64,000 bases of DNA, from NCBI GenBank assembly GCA_026122225.1, contig JANEZZ010002668.1:372001-436000 (forward strand), read 5' to 3'. Every line of letters begins with the position of its first letter. Position 1 is the first letter of the stretch. A model generated the notes under the pieces. The model ran no database searches. It worked only from the letters and a program-made list of their open reading frames with translations, and had not been told where the DNA came from. Positions 33,125-45,535 of this stretch are shown in pieces. The position numbers and the translations under genes were made by a program. The stretch comes from Heloderma charlesbogerti (Eukaryota > Chordata > Lepidosauria > Squamata > Helodermatidae).

Positions 33125-33660
33125 TGTGACAGTAATCTCTTGGCCTCTGTGCCTCCATTTTGTTCTGTCATTTCAGCTGATTGTGTCTTAATAATGATCT
33201 TAAAGCAGCTTAACCTTTTACACTTCCTTTAACTGTTGAAATGACTAAAGGTAACTAAAAGCAGACAACCGCTACCACAAGTTGTCTAAAAGAAATCTGT
33301 GGCTAAGCATGTCTCTTCTGGCTGAAAAACAATCTATTAGGTTCCTTTTCTCATTATATTGCAAGGCAAATATAAGTTGACCATTAGCACCCCCAAGGGG
33401 AAAGGCTAGCTGATGCTTCTGCGCATGCTTGACATGTTTCAATCTTGAAGACCAATCATATTAAAGAGGAATGTCCTGTCCATGTATTTTTTTCTGTGTG
33501 TATAAAACTTTGTGTAAGCTAATTGTTCAAGGTCCAGTCTTGAGCCAGTCTTGACTGTACCACACCTTGGTATTTGCTTTGAATAAAACATCCGCTCAAA
33601 CTACCGTCTCTGGTCAGTGACTGAGAGGGAAGAAGCAGGAGGCTTAAATTCTGCAGCACA
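33125..33660 (+). mobile_element. Probable solo LTR of an endogenous retrovirus-like element
   Basis: Begins TGTGACAG and ends CAGCACA. Inside, in the expected order for U3-R-U5, are a TATA box TATAAAA (33500-33506) and a poly(A) signal AATAAA (33582-33587), with a short downstream region. No flanking duplication could be matched, so the exact limits are uncertain. No internal coding region is adjacent. Confidence 0.5.
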
Positions 33661-33705
33661 CCTGTACTTGTACAGTCTCTATGTCTCCAACCCCATATTT
33701 ACTTG

Positions 33706-34083
33706 GTTAGGGCTAGTCCCCTAATCATGCATAGTGGTGCTATGCGTAATTGTTTTCCCTACTCTCCTGCAGGCGTCTATGGCCCCACTTCAGGAGAGGA
33801 GGGCCTTTGTGTCCCGTCCCGCCATTTTTGTCCCAAAATTCCACAGACCCTGCGGGAGGAATTTTTAAAAGCAAGAAAAAAGCCTTCATCGGAATCAGTG
33901 GAGGCTTTTTTTTTCTTTTTTTTTCAGCCCTCCACAAACATGGAATTTCAGGACAAAAATGGGTGAGTGGGACTTAAGCCCTCCTCTCTTGAAATGGGGC
34001 CACACACGGTTGCAGAAGAATAGGGAAAACAATCATGCATAACTCTGCTATGTGTGATTAGGGGAACGTTTAGTTTGGCTGTG
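33706..34083. repeat. Fold-back element (same family as 41895-45620)
   Basis: The left arm 'CCCCTAATCATGCATAG' with 'AATTGTTTTCCCTACTCTCC' pairs with the right arm 'GAATAGGGAAAACAATCATG' and 'GCTATGTGTGATTAGGGG'. The centre has T-rich and A-rich tracts. No coding capacity. The related copy at 41895-45620 was hit by BovB. Confidence 0.8.
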
Positions 34084-36200
34084 ACAGGCCTCAGGCAGGA
34101 TCTTCTATCGTTTTATGACCCTTTCATCTCAGCTCACACACACACACACACCCTAGGCCTTGGCAGTGTGGGGTGCCCTTTTGTACTTGCCTCTGCAAAT
34201 TCTCCTGCTGCTGCTTCTGCTAATCAGTATCTGGGATTTGTACTACCTCTCCTTTGAAAAGAATTGTAAGTAACAATCTGCACTGTGGCACAGAACCATC
34301 AGAGCTTTGCCCCAAATGTGGGTCTTTGGGGGGAAAGGTAACATAAGCAGCGAACAGCTTAATTATATTCCCTTTTATTTACTTTTATTGTATTAGAACT
34401 GTGTATTCATGTTACTTCAGGGCTCCCAACTGGATGACATCTTTTCACTTAACTTCTGAAGATAACACAGCCAGAAATGTGTTAGAAATCACCACTTTTA
34501 ATTTAAGATACTGTTTAAGCTGGCAACAATTTTGAAGGCTTGCCTGCTTCCACACATTTTTCAGTTACCCTTCTGTGTAAACAATTCTTATTGCACTGCA
34601 AGAGCTGCTGAATAATATATTGCCAGCAGGAAAGCAAGCACTGCCTAAAATGTTCTCAGTGACTCAGCATCCAAGAGGCCTTCAAAACACAAGCAAGTAA
34701 TTCTGCCTCACAGAAGCTGTATGTCACTAACCTCAACCAGTTCAGAAACCCAAAGTGGAAAAGAGACAGCTGGACACATTCTCTAAAGGTTGCATTCATC
34801 AATTGAACTAATAAATAAATACATTGTTAAAAGTGCTGCTCAACCATTATGCTTGATCAGGATCATGCAAGGTGCTGTGGAAATGAAGCATACAGAATCC
34901 ACATGAATGTAGCTCATACCTTCTAAAATATAATATATAGGCTGAATGTATGGAAGGGGAAGTAAAATTGCACATGCTCTTGTCTCTGAACAGTGTCTAA
35001 ATGTGTAGGCTATGTACATGTGGGTACCTGCCTTTTGCAGGGCTCTTGATTGCATGGAGGTGCCTATGTGTGTACCCTTGTATGTACCTATTCTGTTCAG
35101 GCCTCTGGCTCAATGCACAGTGGTTGGGAGCCACAGAGACTGCGAGGCAAAGATTACAGGTATTATCCCAGTTCCCCTTTCACACACTTTGGCAGCGTGA
35201 ACACAGCTAACATTTGATGATAATAAACAGCATCACATTTAATTTAGCCCGCAATCCTATGGACCCTGGAGAACAACCCCAGGCCCATAGAATCATTCAC
35301 ATTTCCTCTCCTGAAGCTGTAGACACTGCTATGACTTCAAGATCTGATCCCTCCCACTCTCCATCACCATGGAAAGAAAGCCACCTCAGATAACCTCACA
35401 AAGGTCAAAACAGGGACATTCCAGTAGATGGGGTGGGGAGGGGAATGGCCAGGAAATGCAAAATCCTATGGTCTCTCCAACCCTGGCCCTGCTCCCAGCA
35501 GTGTGACTGCTCTAGATGGTCTCAGAGGCCTGTCCAGAGGAAAAATGAAAAAAACAGGGGGACAGACAGACAAAAATCACCTCCATCACTCCTCTCACCC
35601 TGTTGGCAGCAGCCTGGCAAGGCACAGGATACTGAGAAGCCTCCAACATCGATCCTCCAATAGGGTTGCACCCTTAATGTTCTAATATAGTAGTGAATAT
35701 ATTAGCTATGGACATTTCCATGTGACTTTCTACAGTGTGATTTTCCCCAGCTTCCTACAATTTTATGTCAAGTTAAAAGTAGGATTAAAAAAAAAAAGAG
35801 AAAAGATGGTTGCAAATAATGTATCTAAAAAATTAATCATTGTTGAAATTTGCAGGCCAATAAATAAGTATTTATTTTAAATGTAAAATGATTTATTTCA
35901 AGTTAGGTATTAATTTAAAATTCTCATTCAAAAATGAAGACGCAGACGATACATTCTTAAATAAATAAAATTAATTATTCAAACCCAATATATTGAAGTA
36001 GTTATTACCACAATGATCAAGCATGATACACATCTGACAAAAGCATCACCATACTGCCCAGCAACTCAGATTGCACAACACATAATACACAAATGTACTG
36101 GTTGTCTTAATGGCCTTTCTTGATACTAACCATATGCAAGACAGGGAATATTTCCATCTGATAAATGATAGATAATATTTATATGCATGCACAGATTATA
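34084..36200. other. Non-coding sequence
   Basis: Contains a (CA)n tract near 34134-34151; no gene or RNA supported. Confidence 0.4.
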
Positions 36201-36331
36201 GCAGCCTTCTCCAACCTACTGCCCTCCTGATGTTTTGGTCTACAACTTCCAACATTCCTGATGCCACGCTGACTGGGGCTGATGGGAGATGAAGCCAAAA
36301 CATCTGGAGTGCACCAGGTTGGGGAAAGGTG
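36201..36331. repeat. Fold-back repeat, family of 25184-25377
   Basis: 'GCAGCCTTCTCCAACCT' at the left pairs with 'ACCAGGTTGGGGAAAGG' at the right; 'TGATGTTTTGGTCTACAACT' is matched by 'GAAGCCAAAACATCTGGAG'. About 131 bp. Confidence 0.75.
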
Positions 36332-38681
36332 GGTTATGGTCTCACATATAAATTCAGGCCATGAGCATTCCATTAAATGCAAAAGAAAAATGATGATTTT
36401 GAAAAATGTAAATCTATTGGTGCTTTTGAAAATTTGATGTAAAGAGAAACATCAACAGCTATACTAATTCTTCCCCACTCCCAATAAATGTAATACATAT
36501 TTGCATTATAGTTGCCATATGAACTTTTTTGTCATATGCACAACATTGTAGCAGACTATTCCATAACCATTTCATATTTATTTTCAAGAACACATACATT
36601 GTCACTAAGCAGACATATCATCATGTTTTTAAAACATTAAATCAGGGAGGTTTATTCCAAACCAGTGCAGACAGATGTGTCCCCTTAATTGTATTCTGTG
36701 GACTTTTAGCCAGTTTGGGCATCTCAGTCATTGCAAGCCATTTTGACAGCAGATTCTGATAGCTCACCTAGTGCCTACACAAAAAGCAGAAAAAATATAT
36801 CAGCACAGACACTGCTGTAGAAATTGAGATGCCAGTGCCATTATCCTGCTTGGACTGGTAATGAGTATATCATTTTTCCCTATTGATTGAGCTCTACTGT
36901 ACTGCCCCTCCCCATGATGCAGTCATCAACAGCAGACCCAGACTGACCAAAAATACATATTGGGGGGGGGGCAGGCTGCCTCCCATGCTATAACCACCAT
37001 TCAGAAGCATCCTGCATAATTTTAAGAAATTATCTCAGTCATATACATACACAAACAACAACTATCTGAAAAACCTGACTCTGCATTTTGATACAGAGAT
37101 CTGATCTGAGTGAATGTCACAAATCCTGCATCACTATAAGCCTGTCTCAGCACATTCTACCTTCCTAAACAGTCATACTTACAGTGCTAAAAAAAGGAAA
37201 GAATTATCATTTACCTTGGTTGAAGAGTTCCCTTTTGTCTTTTTGTCCGTAGCAGTATGTCAAGTTTATGTTATGAAACACACATACAAACAGGGTTGCA
37301 CCAATAAACTTCAAAGATCCTCTCCTGCGGCAGAAAGCAAATTGACAGAGAGAGAGAAAAGATTTCAAGCTGTGACCTCAGAGCAAAGCACAGCCGTTCT
37401 CTCTCCGCCAACCTTCTGAAGAAAACAGACTAGGCAGCAGGGAAACTGGCTTTCTAGATGGCTGCAACACTTTCAGATCAAGCATTCTGTGCACTGTAAG
37501 CTCATATCTTCTTAAACAGGCTGTCCCATACACCCTTGCCCTGCCCTGTGCGCCTGGCAATATAAAGCATTTCACTGCAGTCACTTTCTGCAAAAGATCA
37601 TCCTGTCATGTTGAGATCTTTGTCACTCAGCTCCGAGACTCAAGCAATGAGCACAACATGCATAATACACACACTGAAATATTCAGTGCACTTCCTGCAG
37701 CCAGCATTGCAGCCAGTAATGGGAATATATTGATCAGCTCACTAAAATAATCAAGATGAGACACTGACTCACTGCTGCAAACAGTTGTTACAGCCCACGT
37801 CAGATGCAGATCTAGGTTTTGCATCCCTACAACACTGAAATGTAACTTGTATGGCACAATACATCTATATTTCTCCCCTCTTAATCTGGGATCTACTGCT
37901 CTTATTTTGGAAGAAAAAATACTGCATCAATTGATGCTCCCTCCCCCCCACAACACACACACACACACACACACTTTATTCCAACTGCATACTATCTGCA
38001 CTACCTGGCTGTCCACTCTAAATTCCACAGGCTCAATGTATGATTCTGTCAACCAATGATACAGCATAGTAGCCTACTGAAATCACAAAGCTAGAGTCAG
38101 AAACACCAAGCTTTATTTTTTCTACTTTAATTGTTTCAGGAGTACTATATATTCTATTCCCATAGTACAGAGCTGAATTGTCTTTCACTGAAATAGTTTG
38201 AAAATCACAGATATTAAGCAGAAAAAAAGGGGCATTCCCATCCAATTGTCAGCAACTAGTGATAGTTCAACCATAATTTATGGTCCTTCTACTCCTGATA
38301 TCCCTAACTATTCCAATTCTGGGAATTTTACTCCATCAAAACCACTTTAAAACAGAAGTGAATATAAGATGATAGTTCTCACACATAATCATTCAGATGG
38401 ATTATTGCTGAGGATGGGAATGTATGTTCTTTCTAATAGAACTTTTGTGGTGGAACTGATTTTTCTGTAAAACCACCTGATCATCACTGTGAAATACATC
38501 ATGAAATGGATCATTATGAAGGAACCTAATTCTCTTAAAACTGAATCCAAGAAACAACTAAAAACAGTGATACTAAACTGGAGACAAAAAAGACAGAATG
38601 GAATTTAGGGACTTCAGAGATATTGTAGAAATGGTATCAACAGAAGAATCCATATTAACCCTCACACCAAATATAAGGCTC
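36332..38681. other. Non-coding sequence
   Basis: Contains a 10-G run near 36961-36970 and a (CA)n tract near 37954-37974. No supported gene. Confidence 0.4.
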
Positions 38682-38723
<42 letters not shown>

Positions 38724-38743
38724 AAGGTAGGTAGGTAGGTAGG

Positions 38744-38781
<38 letters not shown>
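38682..38781. repeat. Compound microsatellite (GATA)n-(GGTA)n-(GATA)n
   Basis: About 100 bp of tetranucleotide repeat with an inner GGTA block. Likely length-polymorphic. GATA repeats are frequent in reptile genomes. Confidence 0.95.
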
Positions 38782-38783
<2 letters not shown>

Positions 38784-38937
38784 TCAGTGTCACTATATAG
38801 TTCAGGAATTCCACTAACAAGACCCATATTTATTTTTTGACATAATAAATGCACCACAGGTTTAAATGACGATCAAAGGATTCTATCTACATGTCTCCAG
38901 AATCACCCATAAAATCATCTTTTAGGCCATAGTGACT

Positions 38938-39732
38938 CTGTTCGGATGCACAGGGGGGAAGGGTGATTAGACTAACCATGGTGCAGGGTAGTTAGCGATA
39001 ACCACTGCAAGAGCCCCTGCCACACGTGCAGCTAACCATAGCTCACAGTGTGGTTAGGCTAACCACTCTCTAACTACCTACTGTCCTGCAGTCCTCCAAC
39101 TGCTCTGTCACACATCCCAGCAGCCTCTGTGGTTCACACAGCCATTATAGGAGCGGCACTGCTGATGGCCACTGGCGGCCATTATCTTCTTTCTTTCTGC
39201 TTCCATTACAAAAATAAGCAAAAATAAATAAAAACAGTGCAAAATGGTGCAAAATCGCCGTATCGCTAAAATGCACAAAATTGCTGTATCACAAAAATAC
39301 ACATTTGCGCATTTGCACAAAATCACTATACTGCAATACTGATTTTGCACAAATGTGCATGTGCACATTTTAGCTATACGGTGATTTCACACATTTTAGC
39401 AACATGGCAATATCGCTTTTTTTTTTTTTGCTTATTTTTGTAACGGAAGCAGAAAGAAAGAAGAAAATGGCCACCAACAACCATTAGCAGCACCGCTCCT
39501 GTAATGGCTGCTTTCAGCTGCTCTTGCCATGGAGCTCTATGGTAGTGTTCTGTTAACTGCAGGGGCCAGTTCAGATGTCATGCTAAGCCATGGTGGAGTC
39601 CACTAACCATCTTGCAGCAAGTGGTTAATAAACCACCATGATTGGGTCAGATCCCTGTTCAGATGTCATGTTAAGCCACCATAGTTAGCTCAAAACTCCT
39701 AACCATCATGGCTTAGTGTGACATCTCAACAG
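38938..39732. repeat. Nested fold-back elements
   Basis: A large inverted repeat has arms about 39138-39222 and 39427-39511 ('TTCTTTCTTTCTGCTTCC' against 'GGAAGCAGAAAGAAAGAAG'), with a second set of paired segments in the centre around 'GTGCAAAATCGCCGTATCG'. It lies between 'CTGTTCGGATG' at 38938 and 'CATCTCAACAG' at 39722-39732. A separate tight hairpin occupies 39656-39731 ('CAGATGTCATGTTAAGCCA' against its complement). No coding capacity. Confidence 0.7.
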
Positions 39733-39794
39733 GCTCACTGACTTTTATTAACAATGAATACATCTTAGGTTATTAAATATTTTCTATACGCAGA

Positions 39795-41390
39795 TATATT
39801 TAGAGGGGGATCCAAGATGGCATTGTGATCAGACATGTTTGCCTGGAGCTCTGTAATTATTTGTCATTACCTGGCTTTTGAATAAGAGGAGCTCATCTGT
39901 ACCAATTCTTCTATTTCTTTTCCTTTTATCATCCCCTTCTTTTTACTGTCTTCTGAAAAGTGAAACTGCGTGAACTGTCTCACAGCAAAATACTGGCTTT
40001 TTATCACCCTCCTCTTTATTTCTTATCCCTGTTCCTGCCTGGACTTTATAACAAAGTCAGAACAGAGCAGAGAATAAGATTTGAAAATGTGGAGGACAGA
40101 AGGAGAAGAGGTAAGAAGTTCACCTGTTGCATGTGAGCCAGACAGTACAAGTAAGAGTGGACTGTGAAGCCCTGGGACTTAAACATAAACATGCAAAGGG
40201 AAGGAGTATTGGACTGGGAAATAGAAATTTGTGGGGAGGTTTTATCAGCGTTGGAAGTCTTTGTTGAGAAATGGTGCTTCCCAGAAAGGCATACAGAGCC
40301 TTGGGGATAGTACCCACCTCTGAGAATATCCCTTTAAATGGCCGGAAAAACCAAACGAAGATTACACATTTTTTTTCTGCCAGGGCAGAAGATAAGGAGG
40401 TGGAAGATGATTCTTTACATACCCTGAATCCTATATTAGACTGGTCTGTAGACCTTAAAAGTAGCATTCAAGACTTTAAAGAGGACTTATCCTCTATAAA
40501 TTTTTCATTAAGAGTTGACACTTGCTGAGAATATGGCATCCCAAGCATTAATACAGCCACCTGAAAAGGATAATGAGCTAAATGAACTAATGTTAAGAGA
40601 AATATCTGAGCTATCTCACAGTGATGGAAAGGCAAGTAAGAGTCCTCCAATCAGAACGAGACAACAAATGGGGACAGCCTACCAATTGAAGGATGGCTCT
40701 TTATGTTAACAAAGGATATCAAACATGTTAAATCTTTCTTGTCTGAATGTAATAAACTTTACACTTGTGGAAGCATATAAAAAGACTGCCCCAGGGCATG
40801 AAGAGGAGAGGCTGGGAATGGAGCCTAGTAAATGCAGGTTTCAAACAAACATGCCAACTGTGATGAATAAGCAAGATGTGTTAAAACAGTGGCCCAGAAG
40901 AAGGAAGGCAATAAATTAAAGAGTAAAAATATTAAAAATTTAAAGGGCACACATTGTAAGAAAATGGATTTCAAGAACCTTTTTAAACCATTAGACAAAA
41001 AGTCCCAAACAGAAAACAGAACAGATGACTAAGAAGGAAATTAAGAATAAGTAAAATAGATGTGACAATGCCAACATCCATCTTGAAAATATAGATGGCC
41101 TCTCACCACAGCCCCCTTCATCCATTCCAGTCCAGGCCCAGGAATCTGATATGCAGGACCCATGATCACACGTACTGTTGGAAATAAAAGAATGTCAGAA
41201 GAAGATTGCAAATGGCAATAACTGGAACCTAGTATGTCATTGTCAAAAGTTAGTTTTATCCAACTATCCTAATCCAAAGGGGCTTTTAACACAGAATGAA
41301 TGTAAACTGCATCTTCTGCAAATTATGGATGTGGTTTTTCCAGGTCTGTTTACCATTGCTGAAATATTTAAGGCACGATAAACAATATGG
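39795..41390 (+). mobile_element. Possible degraded L1-type LINE 5' region
   Basis: Opens with 'ATCCAAGATGGCATTG', like the start of L1 5' UTRs, followed by pyrimidine-rich sequence. Near 40330-40500 broken frames give NGRKNQTKITHFFSAR and a following charged segment, reminiscent of the N-terminus and coiled coil of L1 ORF1. Later frames (40515-41381) are short and broken. No RT is present. This is a weak assignment. Confidence 0.35.
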
Positions 41391-42538
41391 GAAATACAAG
41401 TTCCAATTATTTCCCTAATATTTACTTATAGATTTTTTTAAGAGATAAGAAGAATCCCATACTCCACAGCAACTAGTTACAGCCAGTGAGCACAGATTCA
41501 TATTTTCTTCTGCCCCCTCATTAAGAAGGAAAAGAAAACTACAAATCCAATGCTCTCCAACAGGAAATAAGGCTCCAGAGCATGATTGGAAATGTCTTTT
41601 CCAGCTAAGGAAATGCCAGAAAGGCCTCCCCTGTATGTAATCAGCCTTCCCCATATCACTGATTACTCCTCCTCCTCAACACAAAGACTTCTTTTGCTCT
41701 AGAAGAGGCAGCGGAGTAGGGTGACCACTGAGTAACTGACAAAAAAGAGGAAATGCTTCACCCAAAAAGAGGACAAAGGAGGAAACAGATTTGGATAAAA
41801 GTTTCATATGCTAACTGATATGTATATATGCCAATTTAGAAATATTTACTATAATTTAAATAGGAATTCAATACATCTCAGCATGGTGGGGAAGAAACTA
41901 AACATTCAATGAAGCACGCACAGTAGGGCTATGTGTGCTAGCTTTCTCTACTGTCTTCTAAGAATGTGTGCCCCCAATTTGGACTGGGAGCATGGCAGTC
42001 CAGGAGTGGAGGATAAATGGAGACTTTTTTTCCTTTTTTTACCCTCCCCCAACCCCTTGCAGGGAGTGGGATTTCATGAAAAATATGGGTGAAGGAGAAA
42101 GCTTAAATCCTCCTTTCCTGGAACAACATGATCCTGCCTACTGCCTTGTTGTGGTGAAGGGGCTTGTGTAACTCAGTGAAGCCATAAGCTATGCCGTGCA
42201 GGGCCACCCAAGACGGACAGGTCATGGCGGAGAGTTCTGACAAAATGTGGTCCACTGGAGAAGGAAATGGCAACCCAGTCCAGTATTCTTGCCAAGAAAG
42301 CCCCATGGAACGTATCACAAGGATAAAAGATATGACGCCGGAAGATGAGCCCCTCAGGTCGGAAGGTGTCCAATATACTACTGGGGAAGAGCAGAGGGTA
42401 TTTCCAAGTAGCGCCAGAAAGAGTGAAGCGGCTGGGCCAAAGCTGAAAGGACACTCAGCTGTGGATGTGTCTGGTGGTGAAAAGAAAATCTGATGCTGTA
42501 AAGAACAATATTGTTTAGGAACCTGGAATGTAAGACCA

Positions 42539-43117
42539 ATGAATCAAGGTAAGTTGGAGGTGGTCAAACATGAGATGGCAAGATTGAACATCGACATCTT
42601 GGGAATCAGCGAACTCAAATGGACAAGCATGGGCAAATTTAATTCAGGTGACCATCATATCTACTACTGTGGGCAAGAATCCCTTAGAAGAAATGGAGTA
42701 GCACTCATAGTCAACAAAAGAGTGGGAAAAGCAGTACTGGGGTATAATCTCAAAAATGATAGAATGATCTCAGTACAAATCCAAGGCAAACCATTCAACA
42801 TCACAGTAATTCAAGTCTATGCCCCAACCACTAAGGCCGAAGAAGCTGAGGTTGATCGGTTCTATGAAGACCTACAACACCTTCTAGAACTAACACCAAA
42901 AAAAGATGTCCTCTTCATCATAGGGGATTGGAATGCTAAAGTAGGAAGTCAAGAAATCACCAGGATAACAGGCAAGCATGGCCTTGGTGTACAAAATGAA
43001 GCAGGACAAAGGCTAATAGAGTTTTGCCAAGAGAACATGCTGATCATAGCAAACACTCTTTTCCAACAGCACAAGAGGCGAATCTACACATGGACATCAC
43101 CAGATGGTCAATATTGA
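42539..43117 (+). pseudogene. BovB endonuclease fragment (copy 2)
   Basis: 192 codons of the endonuclease with NIDILGISELKW, VYAPTTKAEEAEVDRF and IIGDWNAKVG. It begins after an upstream stop at about 42493 and ends at a TGA where copy 1 has CGA (about 43096-43117 region). Both stops look like CpG deamination. Confidence 0.85.
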
Positions 43118-43703
43118 AATCAGATTGATTATGTCCTTTGCAGCCAAAGATGGAGAAGCTCTATACAGTCAGTCAAAACAAGACCTGGAGCTGACTGGTG
43201 GCTCAGATCATGAGCTTCTTGTTGCAAAGTTTCAGCTTAAACTGAAGAACGTAGGGAAAACCACTAAACCATTCAGGTATGACCTAAATCATATCCCTTA
43301 TGAATATACAGTGGAGGTGAGGAATAGATTTAAGGGATTAGATCTGATCGACAGCGGGCCTGAGGAACTCTGGACGGAAGTCCGTAACATTGTTCAGGAG
43401 GCAGCAACTCAATCCATCTCAAAGAAAAAGAAATGCAAGAAAGCCAAGTGGCTGTCTGATGAGGCTTTACAAGTAGCTGAGGAAAGAAGGGAAGCGAAAA
43501 GCAAGGGAGAAAGGGGAAGATATATCCAACTGAATGCAGAGTTCCAGAGAATAGCAAGGAGAGACAAGAAGGCCTTCTTAAATGAACAATGCAAAGAAAT
43601 CGAGGAAAATAACAGAATGGGAAAGACTAGAGATCTCTTCAAGAAAATCGGAGTTCTCAAGGGAACGTTTTGTGCAAAGACGGGCATGATAAAGGACAAA
43701 TAA
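43104..43703 (+). pseudogene. BovB endonuclease end and linker (copy 2)
   Basis: 199 codons in the frame that holds the conserved SDHELL endonuclease motif and the Lys-rich linker. It stops at TAA near 43701, where copy 1 has GAA. That the SDH motif is in a different frame from the preceding endonuclease is shared with copy 1. Confidence 0.85.
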
Positions 43704-43943
43704 GGCAGGGACCTAACAGAAGCAGATGAGATTAAGAAGAGGTGGAAAGAATACACAGAAGAACTATACAGGAAAGATCTGAATGTCCCTGATAGCCATG
43801 ATAGTGCGGTCACTGAACTTGAGCAGGACATCCTCGAGAGTGAAGTCAAGTGGGCCTTAGGAAGCATTACTAACAACAAAGCTAGCGGAGATGACAGTAT
43901 TCCAGCTGAGCTATTTAAAATCCTAAAAGATGATGCTGTTAAA

Positions 43944-44393
43944 GTGCTGCACTCAATATGCCAACAAATTTGGAACACTCAACAGTGGCCACAAGACTGG
44001 AAAAGGTCAGTTTACATTCCAATTCCAAAGAAGGGCAATGCCAAAGAGTGTTCAAACTACCGTACAATTGCGCTCATTTCACATGCCAGCAAGGTTATGC
44101 TCAAAATCCTACAAGCTAGGCTTCAGCAGTATGCGAACCGAGAACTACCGGATGTACAAGCTGGGTTTCAAAGAGGCATAGGAACTAGAGATCAAATCGC
44201 CAACTTTCGCTGGATCATGGAGAAAGCAAGAGAATTCCAGAAAAATGTCTATTTCTTCTTCATTGACTATGCTAAAGCCTTGGATTGTGTGGATCACAAC
44301 AAACTGTGGCAAATTCTGAAAGAGATGGGGAGTACCAGACCACCTTACCTGTCTCCTGAGAAACCTGTCACGAGGGTCAAGAAGCAACAGTAA
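43944..44393 (+). pseudogene. BovB RT fragment, fingers and motif A (copy 2)
   Basis: 149 codons from the start of the RT domain to just after motif A (FIDYAKALDCVDHN). The frame is lost at an added G near 44326-44330 before the GVRQGC segment. Confidence 0.85.
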
Positions 44394-44620
44394 GAACCAG
44401 ACATGTAACAACCGATTGGTTCAAAATTGGGAAAGGAGTACGACAAGGCTGCATATTGTCGCCCTGCTTATTTCACTTATATGCAGAGTACATCATGAGA
44501 AACGCCGGGCTGGATGAATCACAGGTCAGAATTAAGATTGCCGGGAGAATTATCAACAACCTCAGATACGCAGATGATACCACCCTAATGGCAGAAAGCA
44601 AATAGGATCTAAAGAGCCTC

Positions 44621-45535
44621 TTGTTGAGGGTGAAAGAATACACAGAAGAACTATACAGGAAAGATCTGAATGTCCCTGACAGCCATGATAGTGCGGTCAC
44701 TGAACTTGAGCAGGACATCCTAGAGAGTGAAGTCAAGTGGGCCTTAGGAAGCACTACTAACAACAAAGCTAGCGGAGATGACAGTATTCCAGCTGAGCTA
44801 TTTAAAATCCTAAAAGATGATGCCGTTAAAGTGCAAACCAGTGCAAAAGCTGGTTTGAAACTCAACATTAAAAAAACGAAGATCATGGCATCTGGCCCCA
44901 TCACTTCCTGGCATATAGAAGGGGAAGAAATGGAAGCAGTGACAGATTTTACTTTCTTGGGCTCCAAGATCACCGCAGACGGTGACTGTAGCCATGAAAT
45001 TAAAAGACGCTTGCTCCTTGGGAGGAAAGCTATGGCCAACCTAGACAGCATAGTAAGAAGCAGAGACATCACCTTGCCGACAAAGGTCCGTCTAATCAAA
45101 GCTATGGTTTTCCCAGTAGTAATGTATGGCTGTGAGAGCTGGACTATAAGGAAGGCTGAGCGCCGAAGAATTGATGCTTTCGAACTGTGGTGCTGGAGAA
45201 GACTCTTACGAGTCCCCTGGACTGCAAGGAGGTCAAATCAGTCCATCCTAAAGGAAATCAACCCTGAGTGCTCATTGGAAGGACAGATACTGAAGCTGAA
45301 GCTCAAATATTTTGGCCACCTAATGCAAAGAGAAAACTCTCTGGAAAAGACCCTGATGCTGGGAAAGACTGATGACAAAAGGAGAAGGGGATGGCAGAGG
45401 ATGAGATGGCTAGATAGCATCACTGATGCAATGAATATGGACTTGAGCATGCTCCAGGAGAGAGCAGAGGACAGGAAGGCCTGGCGTGCTATGGTCCATG
45501 GGGTCACGAAGAGTCGGACACGACTGAACGACTGA
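44621..45535 (+). pseudogene. BovB RT C-terminal part with inserted duplicate (copy 2)
   Basis: 304 codons. The first about 70 repeat the segment found upstream at about 43748-43943 (YTEELYRKDLNVPDSHDSAV onward). They then join the RT thumb and C-terminal domain (SAKAGLKLNIKKTKIMASGP onward). YADD lies upstream in a broken frame near 44566-44577. The join has short homology (GTGAAAGA against GTGGAAAGA at one side, AGTGCAAA at the other). Confidence 0.85.
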
